A stretch of DNA of 34,231 nucleotides from a virus, in IMG/VR virus record IMGVR_UViG_3300030109_001017, positions 583 to 34,813 of that record; one strand, given 5' to 3'. The notes below the pieces were generated by a model. The model made no database searches. It worked only from the letters and a program-made list of their open reading frames with translations, and was not told where the DNA came from. Below, piece after piece: positions 4,972 through 13,511 of the stretch (its first letter is position 1; each line of letters opens with the position of its first letter). The position numbers were made by a program, and so were the translations under genes.

Positions 4972-7179
4972 ATGGCAGAAAAAGAAAATACTTTTTTAAA
5001 CGCAGACAACATTTACGAAGATGTTGAAGGTGAAGCTGGTAAAATTCTTGACTTAGAAATGAGTCAACAGACAAACCTTGTTGGTGTTATTAAAGATAGA
5101 TTTCAACAAGCTGAAGATGCTAGACAAACAGATGAGCGTAGATGGTTAAAAGCATACGAAAACTATAGAGGACTGTATGCTAAGTCTGTTAAGTTTAGAG
5201 AGTCTGAAAAATCTAGAGTCTTTGTAAAAGTTACAAAAACAAAAGTACTTGCTGCTTTTGGTCAGCTTGTAGATGTTATATTTGGAACTGGTAAGTTTCC
5301 TATAGGTATATCAGAAACTAAAGTACCTGAAGGTGAATACGCTTCTGCACATTTAGATACACAAAACCCAATGCAAGGAATTGAAACTTCTCTTCCTGAT
5401 AACATTGGTAACAGACTTGAAGATCCTCCTCAAGAAGATAATCCTTATGATATTGGTTATGAAGGAGATGGTAAAACTTTAAAAGCTGGAGCTACGTTTG
5501 GTAAAGGAGTCTTTACAGATAGCGTAGAAGATCAAGCAGAAGATATGCTAGTTGAAGGATTTAGTCCTAATCCTCAAGCTCTTGAAATAAGTCCTGCACA
5601 GAAAGCTGCAAGACGATTAGAAAAATTAGTACATGATCAAATAGAAGAATCAAACGGATCATCTGAAATAAGAAACGCACTTCTTGAATCTGCGTTGTTA
5701 GGTACAGGAATTGTTAAAGGACCATTTAACTTTAACAAAACTTTAAGTCGTTGGACTGATAACGAAGATGGTGAAAGAGAATACAATCCTTTAGAAGTAC
5801 GAGTACCAAGAATAGAATTTGTAAGTTGTTGGGATTTTTATCCTGATCCTGCAGCAACTAATATGGATGAATGTGAGTATGTAATTCATCGACATAAACT
5901 AAATCGTAGTCAACTTAGACAGTTGCGTAACATGCCATACTTTGATGAAGATGCAATCAGAGACTGTTTAAAAATGGGAGCAAACTACGAAGAAAAAGAT
6001 TTTGAACAACAGTTAAAAGATAATGCTTACACAGAAGAAGAGTATAATTCTAACTATGAAGTTCTTGAGTACTGGGGTATTATGGATGCCGAATACGCAA
6101 GAGAAGTTGGAATAGATCTTCCAGATAGTGTAGACGATTTAGATGAAGTACAAGTTAATGCTTGGGTAACAGGTAATAAACTATTAAGAGCAGTTATAAA
6201 TCCTTTTACTCCTTATCGTATTCCATATCACGCTTTCCCATACGAAAGAAACCCATATAACTTCTTTGGTATAGGTGTTGCTGAAAACATGGATGATAGT
6301 CAGCAGATAATGAACGGACACGCTAGAATGGCTATAGATAACTTAGCTCTTTCTGGTTCGATTGTATTTGACATAGACGAGTCTGCTTTAGTAGGTGGAC
6401 AGTCAATGGAGATATATCCGGGAAAAGTTTTCCGTAGACAAGCAGGAATGGCAGGACAATCAATCTATGGTTTAAAGTTTCCTAATACAGCAAACGAAAA
6501 CATGATGATGTTTGACAAGTTTAGACAGCTTGCAGACGAACAAACAGGTTTGCCTAGTTACAGTCATGGACAAACAGGTGTTCAAAGCATGACAAGAACT
6601 GCATCAGGTATGTCAATGTTGTTAGGTGCAGCAAGTCTGAACATTAAAACAGTTGTAAAAAACCTAGATGATTTTTTATTAAAGCCTCTAGGTGAAGCAT
6701 ACTTCCAATGGAATATGCAATTCTTTGAAGGTGATATAGATGTTAAAGGTGATTTAGAAGTTAAAGCTACTGGAACAAACAGCTTAATGCAGAAAGAAGT
6801 AAGAAGTCAAAGATTGACTATGTTCTTACAAACTGCACAAAGTCCTGCTATTGCTCCTTTTGTTAAGATTTCTAAATTAGTAAGTGAACTAGCCTATAGC
6901 TTAGATTTAGATCCTGATGAGATTCTTAATGATCCAGAAGAAGCAGCTATTATGGCACAAATAATAGGTATGCAAAATGCTGGACAAAATACAAGCGAGG
7001 AAGCTCAACCCAATAGTCAACAACCCGAAGCAATGGGAGGTCTTGGCGGAACACCTCAAGCACCTCAAGAACTTGGAGTTACAGGTACTGGCGGTGGCAA
7101 CATCGGAATTGGAAATGTACCGCAGTCAGGGGAGGATCAGTTCTCTGGAACGGTTGCTCCACCTACCGAAACAGGTTAA
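4972..7179 (+). CDS. Portal protein
   Basis: A 735-residue portal of the large podovirus type. Recognisable points are the N-terminal helix with ERRWLKAYENYRGLY, the central EFVSCWDFYPDPAAT segment typical of portals in this group, the clip/wing stretch IPYHAFPYERNPYNFFGIGV, and a C-terminal Gln/Gly/Pro-rich tail (from about 670). The portal forms the dodecameric DNA entry ring, docks terminase and then the connector. Its place directly after the large terminase and before the scaffold and capsid genes agrees. A TTG six bases upstream is in frame, but ATG 4972 is preferred. Residues 130-215 are an acidic, probably disordered insert between the first two helical parts. Confidence 0.9.
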   Translation: MAEKENTFLNADNIYEDVEGEAGKILDLEMSQQTNLVGVIKDRFQQAEDARQTDERRWLKAYENYRGLYAKSVKFRESEKSRVFVKVTKTKVLAAFGQLVDVIFGTGKFPIGISETKVPEGEYASAHLDTQNPMQGIETSLPDNIGNRLEDPPQEDNPYDIGYEGDGKTLKAGATFGKGVFTDSVEDQAEDMLVEGFSPNPQALEISPAQKAARRLEKLVHDQIEESNGSSEIRNALLESALLGTGIVKGPFNFNKTLSRWTDNEDGEREYNPLEVRVPRIEFVSCWDFYPDPAATNMDECEYVIHRHKLNRSQLRQLRNMPYFDEDAIRDCLKMGANYEEKDFEQQLKDNAYTEEEYNSNYEVLEYWGIMDAEYAREVGIDLPDSVDDLDEVQVNAWVTGNKLLRAVINPFTPYRIPYHAFPYERNPYNFFGIGVAENMDDSQQIMNGHARMAIDNLALSGSIVFDIDESALVGGQSMEIYPGKVFRRQAGMAGQSIYGLKFPNTANENMMMFDKFRQLADEQTGLPSYSHGQTGVQSMTRTASGMSMLLGAASLNIKTVVKNLDDFLLKPLGEAYFQWNMQFFEGDIDVKGDLEVKATGTNSLMQKEVRSQRLTMFLQTAQSPAIAPFVKISKLVSELAYSLDLDPDEILNDPEEAAIMAQIIGMQNAGQNTSEEAQPNSQQPEAMGGLGGTPQAPQELGVTGTGGGNIGIGNVPQSGEDQFSGTVAPPTETG

Positions 7180-7203
7180 ACTAATCTTAAAAGAGAATAG
7201 CTA

Positions 7204-8247
7204 ATGGCAAAGAAAAAGAAAAAAATAAAAAAACAAATGGATGATCTTGACCTTGTTGGAATAGCTGTAAGTCCGATTGTTAGAGAAAAGAAAAAGTCAG
7301 GCGGAGCTATGACTAATAAAAATACTTGGAAAAAAACAAGTATTGAAAAGAAAAAAAGACACGGTATGAAAGATGGTGGTAAAGGAATAGAAGCTTTAAG
7401 AAAAGAAGCTCCAGAAGTTGTAGAAAGAATGGGTTATCAAGAAGGTAAAGAAGTAAAATCAGTTCCAACTAGACAAGAATTATTAGATTCAGAAAAAATT
7501 AGTACAGAAAAACTTGATAAATTTAGAATGAAACTAATTGACGAAGCAACGGAAAGAAAAGATGCAGTTGATGCTCACTATCTTAGAAACGCAAACTATG
7601 ACGAGCTTGAAGAAAAGCTCAAAAGAAGAGAAGAAGCAAAAAAAGAAGCAGAGCAAAGAAGAAAAGAAAAAGAAATGGAATACAACATGGATGAAGCTGC
7701 AAAAAAACATAAAAACAGAATACTTTTAGCTGAAGGCGGAGAAATGGATAGTCAAATGACTATGATGATGATGCCTACAGAAGAAACAGAAGAAATGGAT
7801 GTGCTTCCAGATAATCAAATGGAAGATCAACATTTAGATTTTATAATTAATGAATCATTAGATAACGAAGAAGAAATGTACCTAATGGAACAATTACAAG
7901 CTGATGAAAGATTAAGCATGATCTTTGATAAGATTATGGACACAGCTACAGAATTTTCAGGATCTGGACCTGTTGAAGGTTTAGGTTCTGGAGTCTCCGA
8001 TTCGATACCTGCAAGGTTATCGGATGGTGAGTTTGTTATGACAGCTAAAGCTACGGATGAAATCGGTGCAGATAATTTAGAACGCATGATGAAAGACGCA
8101 GAAGAAGCTAGTGATAATCGACAAAGAGTTGCAATGGGTGGAGAAATCGAAAAAAAGGTAGACCGTTTTGGTAAACCTATTGATGAAGATTTAACCGCAG
8201 AAGAAATAAAAAGAAGCATGCTTTCTGTAAATCCACGATTGCGATAA
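7204..8247 (+). CDS. Charged virion-assembly protein with SDSIPARLSDGEFVM motif
   Basis: A 347-residue protein. It starts with a lysine run (MAKKKKKIKKQ), has a long Lys/Glu coiled coil (about 130-170), a methionine-rich acidic middle (MTMMMMP), and near the C-terminus SGPVEGLGSGVSDSIPARL followed by SDGEFVMTAKA. The last motif is widespread in phage proteins encoded between portal and capsid genes, especially in marine phages, but its function is not established to my knowledge. A scaffold-like, head-vertex or processing role is plausible from position. A weak ribosome-binding site (AAAAGAGAATAGCTA) precedes the ATG. Confidence 0.7.
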   Translation: MAKKKKKIKKQMDDLDLVGIAVSPIVREKKKSGGAMTNKNTWKKTSIEKKKRHGMKDGGKGIEALRKEAPEVVERMGYQEGKEVKSVPTRQELLDSEKISTEKLDKFRMKLIDEATERKDAVDAHYLRNANYDELEEKLKRREEAKKEAEQRRKEKEMEYNMDEAAKKHKNRILLAEGGEMDSQMTMMMMPTEETEEMDVLPDNQMEDQHLDFIINESLDNEEEMYLMEQLQADERLSMIFDKIMDTATEFSGSGPVEGLGSGVSDSIPARLSDGEFVMTAKATDEIGADNLERMMKDAEEASDNRQRVAMGGEIEKKVDRFGKPIDEDLTAEEIKRSMLSVNPRLR

Positions 8248-8381
8248 AAAACGATAGAGCTACCTTAGTTTACTAAGCCCTTTATCACAACATTAACCGA
8301 AAGGCTACCTTTACAAAACAAACCCTGCACAGTCGACATTTGCAGCCACTTTGTTTAGAAAGCCCTGAGTAGGAGTAAGAT
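8248..8381 (+). other. 134-bp intergenic region with repeated motifs
   Basis: This is the longest gap within the late operon's first half. It holds two GCTACCTT copies (about 8262 and 8306), two AAGCCCT copies (about 8275 and 8359) each preceded by a GTTTA-type context, and a CTTAGT-TT-ACTAAG dyad (about 8265). No consensus promoter and no T-run terminator was found. It may be an RNA-processing or translation-control leader for the scaffold and capsid genes. Confidence 0.4.
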
Positions 8382-9233
8382 ATGGCAACACAAGCAAAAG
8401 AAGCAAACCCTTATAACGCTAATAAGGATTGGCACAACCAAGAAGATAAACCATTTGTATCTGCAGACGGTGCTTTTTTTAAAGAACCTCAACCAAAAGT
8501 TGAAGCTCAAGAACAAGAAGAACCAAAGCAAACTAAGAAGGAAGCTAAAGATAAACCTTATAGCAAACCTGATTACAAAAAAAGATATGATGATTTAAAA
8601 ACACATTACGATTCTAAACTTAATGAGTTTAAAGTTAGAGAACAGGAACTATTAGAAGAAGCTGCTAAAAACATGCCTCAATATACAGCTCCTAAATCTG
8701 AAGAAGACTTAGAAAAGTTTAAAGAACAATATCCAGATGTGTATGAAGTAGTTGAAACTGTAGCACACATGCGTAGTTCAGAACAAACAAAAGTTTTAGA
8801 AGAACGATTGTCTAAACTACAAGAACGTGAAGCAGAGTTAATTGCAAAAGAAGCACACGGTAAACTGTTGGATAATCATCCTGACTTTGAAGATATTCGC
8901 AATAGTGAAGAATTTCATAGTTGGGCAAAAGAGCAACCACAGTCTATTCAAAAATGGATATATGATAATGCTAATGATGGAGATCTTGCAAGTCGTGCAT
9001 TAGACTTATATAAACGTGATATGGGCATAGTTTCAGAAGCTAGTAAGCCTAAAAAGAAAAAGTCCAAAAAATCTGCTGCTGATATGGTTTCAACTAAAAC
9101 AACTTCAGTTGAACCGAAGCAAGATAAAATTTGGACTGAACAGGAAATTGCTAGGATGTCTATTGCTGAATTTGATAAGTACGAAGAAGAAATCGGACGA
9201 GCAATTCACGAAGGCAGAATAGTAAAACAATAA
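8382..9233 (+). CDS. Capsid scaffolding protein (probable)
   Basis: A 283-residue, highly charged, mostly helical protein directly before the capsid gene, the standard scaffold position. Residues 40-75 are Lys/Glu/Gln-rich and probably disordered. About 60-105 and 125-160 are coiled coils (KVLEERLSKLQEREAEL). A small globular segment (about 160-215) contains NHPDFEDIRNSEEFHSWAKEQP, seen in scaffold-like proteins of marine podoviruses. A basic KPKKKKSKKS linker and a C-terminal helix ending EEEIGRAIHEGRIVKQ follow; such short basic C-terminal helices bind coat protein in known scaffolds. The ribosome-binding site is AGGAG about 8 nt before the ATG. Confidence 0.8.
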   Translation: MATQAKEANPYNANKDWHNQEDKPFVSADGAFFKEPQPKVEAQEQEEPKQTKKEAKDKPYSKPDYKKRYDDLKTHYDSKLNEFKVREQELLEEAAKNMPQYTAPKSEEDLEKFKEQYPDVYEVVETVAHMRSSEQTKVLEERLSKLQEREAELIAKEAHGKLLDNHPDFEDIRNSEEFHSWAKEQPQSIQKWIYDNANDGDLASRALDLYKRDMGIVSEASKPKKKKSKKSAADMVSTKTTSVEPKQDKIWTEQEIARMSIAEFDKYEEEIGRAIHEGRIVKQ

Positions 9234-9262
9234 CTTTTAATTTGATATAATGGAGAAGTAAA

Positions 9263-10252
9263 ATGGCTTATAACCAATCAGATCAGTTCTTTGAACCAAG
9301 TACTGATACTAACGCTAACTTTGCGAACTCCGTAAGTGGTCAAACTAACTCGTTTTTTCTTCCTGCAGTCTACTCTAAAAAGGTTCTTAACTTCTTTAGA
9401 AAGGCTTCAGTTGTAGAAGCGATCACCAACACAGATTACGCTGGTGAAATTGCCGCTTTCGGAGATTCCGTAAAGATTATTAAAGAACCTGAAATAACTG
9501 TGTACCAGTACGAACGTGGTGCAGACGTTACAGCAACTAAATTAACTGATCAAGAGTTGACTCTTGTAGTTGATACAGCTAACGCATTTAAATTCATCGT
9601 TGATGATATTGAAACTTCAATGTCTCATGTGAACTTTAAAGAAGTAGCTAGTTCATCTGCAGCATACGCTCTTCGTGATGCTTATGATGAAGGTGTAATT
9701 GCTACTATGTTCGCAGGTGTTTCTGCCTCAAGTCCTAACCACATTCTTGGTTCTGACAACGCTACTGATTTAGCGGCAGGTACATTTGATGGAACTGGTA
9801 ATCTTGACATAGGTTTCGCAGGATCAGAACACGATCCTATTGATGTACTCTCGCACATGGCTCGTCTTCTTGATGAGCAGAACGTTCCTGAAGAAGGTCG
9901 CTGGTTCTTAGCGTCACCTGACTTCTACGAAGTTCTTGCAAGTTCATCTTCTAAACTTTTGTCTGTTGATTATAACGCAGGTCAAGGTTCTATTAGAAAT
10001 GGTCTAGTAACTTCTGGTAAGTTGCGTGGATTTAGCATGTACAAAACTAACAACATTGCAAGCACAACTAATGCTGCTGGCAAATGTATTGCTGGTCACA
10101 TGTCATCTACAGCTACTGCTCAGACAATTACAAGTACCGAAGTAATTAGAGATCCTGATAGCTTTGGCGACATTGTACGAGGCCTCCATGTTTATGGCGG
10201 TAAAGTACTTCGTGGCGAAGCATTAGTTTCTGCTTTCTACGGTATAGACTAA
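9263..10252 (+). CDS. Major capsid protein
   Basis: A 329-residue protein following the scaffold, with a good ribosome-binding site (GGAGAAG) and, just upstream, a TATAAT at 9246-9251 that could be a weak extra promoter. Segments typical of HK97-fold coat proteins of this podovirus group are SFFLPAVYSKKVLNFFRKAS, VVEAITNTDYAGEIAAFGDS, and RWFLASPDFYEVLASSSSKL in the A domain, then GFSMYKTNNI. It would form the icosahedral shell. No protease or delta domain is seen, matching use of a separate scaffold. Codon use is more conservative (more C/G-ending codons) than in neighbours, as expected for a very highly expressed gene. A terminator follows. Confidence 0.9.
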   Translation: MAYNQSDQFFEPSTDTNANFANSVSGQTNSFFLPAVYSKKVLNFFRKASVVEAITNTDYAGEIAAFGDSVKIIKEPEITVYQYERGADVTATKLTDQELTLVVDTANAFKFIVDDIETSMSHVNFKEVASSSAAYALRDAYDEGVIATMFAGVSASSPNHILGSDNATDLAAGTFDGTGNLDIGFAGSEHDPIDVLSHMARLLDEQNVPEEGRWFLASPDFYEVLASSSSKLLSVDYNAGQGSIRNGLVTSGKLRGFSMYKTNNIASTTNAAGKCIAGHMSSTATAQTITSTEVIRDPDSFGDIVRGLHVYGGKVLRGEALVSAFYGID

Positions 10253-10260
10253 ACAGATTT

Positions 10261-10291
10261 GGGAGGTGTAAAAGCCTCCCCTTTCTTTTTT
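10261..10291 (+). terminator. Intrinsic terminator behind the capsid gene
   Basis: GGGAGG (10261-10266) pairs with CCTCCC (10275-10280), followed by CTTTCTTTTTT. The hairpin starts 8 nt after the capsid stop codon. It would reduce downstream expression relative to the capsid gene; genes beyond presumably depend on read-through. Confidence 0.85.
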
Positions 10292-10317
10292 AGAGTAAAA
10301 ATTTTATTAACACTAAC

Positions 10318-10334
10318 TTATCTTTTAAAGATAA
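10318..10334 (+). other. 8-bp inverted repeat just before a ribosome-binding site
   Basis: TTATCTTT, one T, AAAGATAA, immediately followed by AGGAG of the next gene. If it forms in RNA it would partly hide that ribosome-binding site. The centre is too tight for a full stem, so it may equally be a DNA operator or chance in AT-rich sequence. Confidence 0.35.
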
Positions 10335-10346
10335 AGGAGACACAAA

Positions 10347-10937
10347 ATGTCAAACCCAGTATTTAAAGTAAGAGATACAGGGCGCAACTCAGCAAGAACG
10401 CTAGACGTACAAGAAGTTTGCGATAATATATGCAATTCTTGGACATCAGCAACTACAGGAACTATTGCAGTTACTGCTGACGCTACTTATGATGTTTCAT
10501 TTACACAACCAGCAGATACTATTATTAGAAATCTTATTGCCATTCCAGCAGGTAACATTGTTACAGCAGGAGCTTCAGGTGATGATGTTGACTTCGATTT
10601 AGGTACGGCTGCAGGTGGTGGACAAATTATTGATGAAAAAGCTATTCTTGATGATGGTGGATCAGCAGTAACATGGACAGCAAACGCGCCTTTGTATATT
10701 ATTCAAAACTCACATGGACACGCAGCTAACGCTTTTGTAGGAACAGGAGTAACAGCAGGTGTTGTTGGAGGCCCAGCAACTTCAGAAGCTATTGTTATAG
10801 CATCTACTTTGTATAGTGCTTCTGCTCGTACACTATATGCTCGTCTTAAGCCACTAGCAAATAACCTTGCTACGGCAGCTACAACAGTTACTTATTTAGT
10901 TGAGTTCTTACATCTCGGCTCTACTCCTGACCAGTAG
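10347..10937 (+). CDS. Probable capsid decoration or minor head protein
   Basis: A 196-residue protein encoded right after the capsid terminator, with an AAAGGAG ribosome-binding site. Composition is beta-type: Thr-, Ala- and Gly-rich with few charges (TGTIAVTADATYDVSFTQP, then GGPATSEAIVIASTLYS). The central pattern of alternating hydrophobic residues and glycine turns suits a beta-sandwich. Proteins of this look and place decorate capsids or form head fibres. The assignment is by position and composition only; no specific family recognised. Confidence 0.6.
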   Translation: MSNPVFKVRDTGRNSARTLDVQEVCDNICNSWTSATTGTIAVTADATYDVSFTQPADTIIRNLIAIPAGNIVTAGASGDDVDFDLGTAAGGGQIIDEKAILDDGGSAVTWTANAPLYIIQNSHGHAANAFVGTGVTAGVVGGPATSEAIVIASTLYSASARTLYARLKPLANNLATAATTVTYLVEFLHLGSTPDQ

Positions 10938-10939
10938 AT

Positions 10940-11107
10940 ATGCCACAGATAGGTAACGATAAAAATCCTATGATCCTAAATGGCTCTAAAGGCCCTAAAA
11001 GCACTAGAGTCTTAGGATTGTTAGGTAGCGCATATTCTGGTGAAGCAAAACAGAAATACAATGATAACTATGATCGTATTTTTGGTAAAAAGAAAAAGGG
11101 TAAATAA
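10940..11107 (+). CDS. Small basic protein, unknown (55 aa)
   Basis: A 55-codon gene filling the gap between the decoration-like protein and the connector: MPQIGNDKNPMILNGSKGPK, then STRVLGLLGSAYSGEAKQKY and a basic end GKKKKGK. Its stop overlaps the next start as TAATG, and it begins 2 nt after the previous stop, so it fits tightly in the operon. Gly/Lys-rich with no clear fold. It may be a minor virion component. Confidence 0.6.
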   Translation: MPQIGNDKNPMILNGSKGPKSTRVLGLLGSAYSGEAKQKYNDNYDRIFGKKKKGK

Positions 11108-11874
11108 TGGCTACAACATATTTAACACTCACTAATGAGACTTTAAGAGAGCTTAATGAAGTACAACTTACATCATCAAACTTTTCAGATGCTGTAGGAA
11201 TACAGGCTTTTGTTAAGGAATCAATTAACAGAGCGTTAAATGATATAGCTAACGAAGAACCTCAATTACCTTTTTTTGCAGCAGCAGCTAGTGGAGAAAC
11301 AGATCCTTTTTACGGTAACGTAACTGTAGCAACTGTAGCAGGAACTCGATGGTACACACTTAAATCAGGAAGTTCTAGTATAACTACAGATTATTCTTCT
11401 ATAGATTGGGATGATTTTTATATTACAACCATTAGTGTATCAGGTGAATCAGCTCCATATGTTTCAAGAGGTTTAAAGTTTATATCTTTAGCAGATTGGA
11501 GAAGATATTTAAGAGATTCGGAGAACTCAGATGATGCAGATGGTCAAGTATATGGAGAACCTCGTTACGTTATACGCAGTCCAGATCATCGTAAGTTTGG
11601 ACTTAGCCCTATACCAGATAAAGTATATAACGTACATTTTTATGCTTACAGTAAACCAACTGCTCTTTCAGCACATGGCGATGCTATTGTATTTCCTGAT
11701 CAGTATGCACCTGTTATATTAGCTAGAACACGTTACTATGTGCATCAGTTTAAAGAAAATTTACAGCAAGCAGCTTTTGCATTAGATGATTATAAAAAAG
11801 GTATGAAACACATGAAATCTAATTTAATTAACCCACAACCAAAAAGCATGACAGACGATAGGATTTATTTCTGA
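11107..11874 (+). CDS. Head-tail connector / adaptor (T7 gp11-like)
   Basis: A 255-residue protein. The N-terminus, TYLTLTNETLRELNEVQLTS, and the following helix FVKESINRALNDIANEEPQL are typical of podovirus adaptor proteins that form a ring below the portal. A beta-rich middle (60-150) and a C-terminal helical part (LARTRYYVHQFKENLQQAAF) complete the usual arrangement. It should sit between portal and nozzle and act as the first tail component. Start and stop overlap both neighbours (TAATG, and a shared base at 11874). Confidence 0.8.
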   Translation: MATTYLTLTNETLRELNEVQLTSSNFSDAVGIQAFVKESINRALNDIANEEPQLPFFAAAASGETDPFYGNVTVATVAGTRWYTLKSGSSSITTDYSSIDWDDFYITTISVSGESAPYVSRGLKFISLADWRRYLRDSENSDDADGQVYGEPRYVIRSPDHRKFGLSPIPDKVYNVHFYAYSKPTALSAHGDAIVFPDQYAPVILARTRYYVHQFKENLQQAAFALDDYKKGMKHMKSNLINPQPKSMTDDRIYF

Positions 11875-13490
11875 TGGCAGCTTCGCAACCCTTTTCAGTT
11901 GCGTTGCAAGGTGGTTTAGATAAGTCTAGTAATTCATTAGAACTTCTACAAACTCCAGGAAAAGCAACAAAATTAAAAAACTTTGAAGTCTCTACAAAGG
12001 GTGGATACAGACGCATTAATGGTTATTCTCAGTTAGGAGATGGAACAAGACCTAATAGCTCTAATGAAATATTAGGACTACATGTGTACGCTGATGGAGT
12101 TATTGCTACTTCAGGAACTAATATATATTTTAGCCAAGACGGTAACAGTTGGTTACAAATAAATAAAGCAAGTGTTGCAGGCGGAGGAGATAACTACAGT
12201 ACCTTTACAGGTCGTAGTGCTTCTGCAAGAACTTCACAAAGTAAAACACACTTTGCTACTTTTGAAGGAAATACAATATATGGTGAAGTAATTATTACTG
12301 ATGAAGGATCTGGAGTAAAACCTTTCTATTTTAAAATGACAGGTACAGATTCTGATATAACAAACAGAACTTTTTTTGCAAAAGAAATAACAGTAAGTGG
12401 AACACATTATCCAAAATATTGTGTAATACACGATAAACATTTAGTAGTTGCAGGAGCAGCTACAGCTTTAAATACTATATTTTATAGTGGTACAAGTGAC
12501 ATAGATGATTTTACTTCTACAGGATCTGGTAGTATTGTACTGGATGATCAAGTAGTAGGACTTAAATCTTTCCGTGATGAACTATTTATATTTTGTAAAA
12601 ACTCTATATACAAACTACAGAATATAAATAATTCAAGTACGATAGCTATTGTACCAGTTACTAAAAACGTAGGATGTGTAGATGGTAAGACTATACAGGA
12701 ATTTGCAGGTGACTTAATCTTCTTAGCTCCTGATGGTTTTAGAACTATTGCAGGTACAGCAAGAATTGGTGATGTTGAGTTAGGAACTATTAGTAAATCT
12801 ATACAACCTGTTATAAATGATATTTTTAGTAGTACAATTACTTCTGAATATAGTAGTGTAGTGCTTAGAGATAAGTCACAATACAGACTTTATTATAGTG
12901 CTTCAAATGCTTCAACAACTAATTCAAAAGGAATTATAGGAACTCTTACAGCTAGAGGTTTTGAATGGGCTGAAGTACAAGGAATACAAGCTCCTGCAGT
13001 AACTTCTGGATTTAATTATTCAGGAAAAGAAAAAATATATCACGGAGACAGAGATGGATATATCTACAACCATGATACAGGAAATAGTTTTAATCCTGCA
13101 GGAACTGAAACAAATGTAGACGCAGAGTACCAATCACCTGATTATGATTATGGAGACTTTGGAACTTTAAAGACTTTAGATCATGTTAAAGTTTCTGTAT
13201 TTCCAGAAGGATCTGTAGAGCCAACACTTAGAGTTAGGTTCGATTATGACAGTACAGACAGGCTTCAACCAACAGATGTAGGAATAATATCAGCAACTCC
13301 TTCTATATTTGGAGATTCATCAGCAGTATTTGGTACAAGTACTTTTGGTGCGCCCGAACAACCTTTAGTAAGAGCTACATTAACAGGAAGCGGACACAGT
13401 AACTTCTTTAAAATATTTAGTAATGATACAAATGCTCCTTACACAATAAATGGCTTATACATAAATTACAGACCATCGGGAAGACAATAA
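11874..13490 (+). CDS. Tail nozzle-like beta-propeller protein
   Basis: A 538-residue beta-rich protein. The opening GGLDKSSNSLELLQTPGKAT, then LKNFEVSTKGGYRRINGY, is the pattern I associate with podovirus tail tube or nozzle proteins ('G.....G.R.R.G'). Repeated strand motifs such as VIATSGTNIYFSQDGNSW, GLKSFRDELFIFCKNSIYKL and EKIYHGDRDGYIYNHDTG suggest propeller blades. It probably closes the short tail below the connector. It overlaps the connector stop by one base, and the fibre gene starts 21 nt later with GAGAGA before its ATG. Confidence 0.75.
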   Translation: MAASQPFSVALQGGLDKSSNSLELLQTPGKATKLKNFEVSTKGGYRRINGYSQLGDGTRPNSSNEILGLHVYADGVIATSGTNIYFSQDGNSWLQINKASVAGGGDNYSTFTGRSASARTSQSKTHFATFEGNTIYGEVIITDEGSGVKPFYFKMTGTDSDITNRTFFAKEITVSGTHYPKYCVIHDKHLVVAGAATALNTIFYSGTSDIDDFTSTGSGSIVLDDQVVGLKSFRDELFIFCKNSIYKLQNINNSSTIAIVPVTKNVGCVDGKTIQEFAGDLIFLAPDGFRTIAGTARIGDVELGTISKSIQPVINDIFSSTITSEYSSVVLRDKSQYRLYYSASNASTTNSKGIIGTLTARGFEWAEVQGIQAPAVTSGFNYSGKEKIYHGDRDGYIYNHDTGNSFNPAGTETNVDAEYQSPDYDYGDFGTLKTLDHVKVSVFPEGSVEPTLRVRFDYDSTDRLQPTDVGIISATPSIFGDSSAVFGTSTFGAPEQPLVRATLTGSGHSNFFKIFSNDTNAPYTINGLYINYRPSGRQ

Positions 13491-13511
13491 CAACAAAGAG
13501 AGAATTAAATT

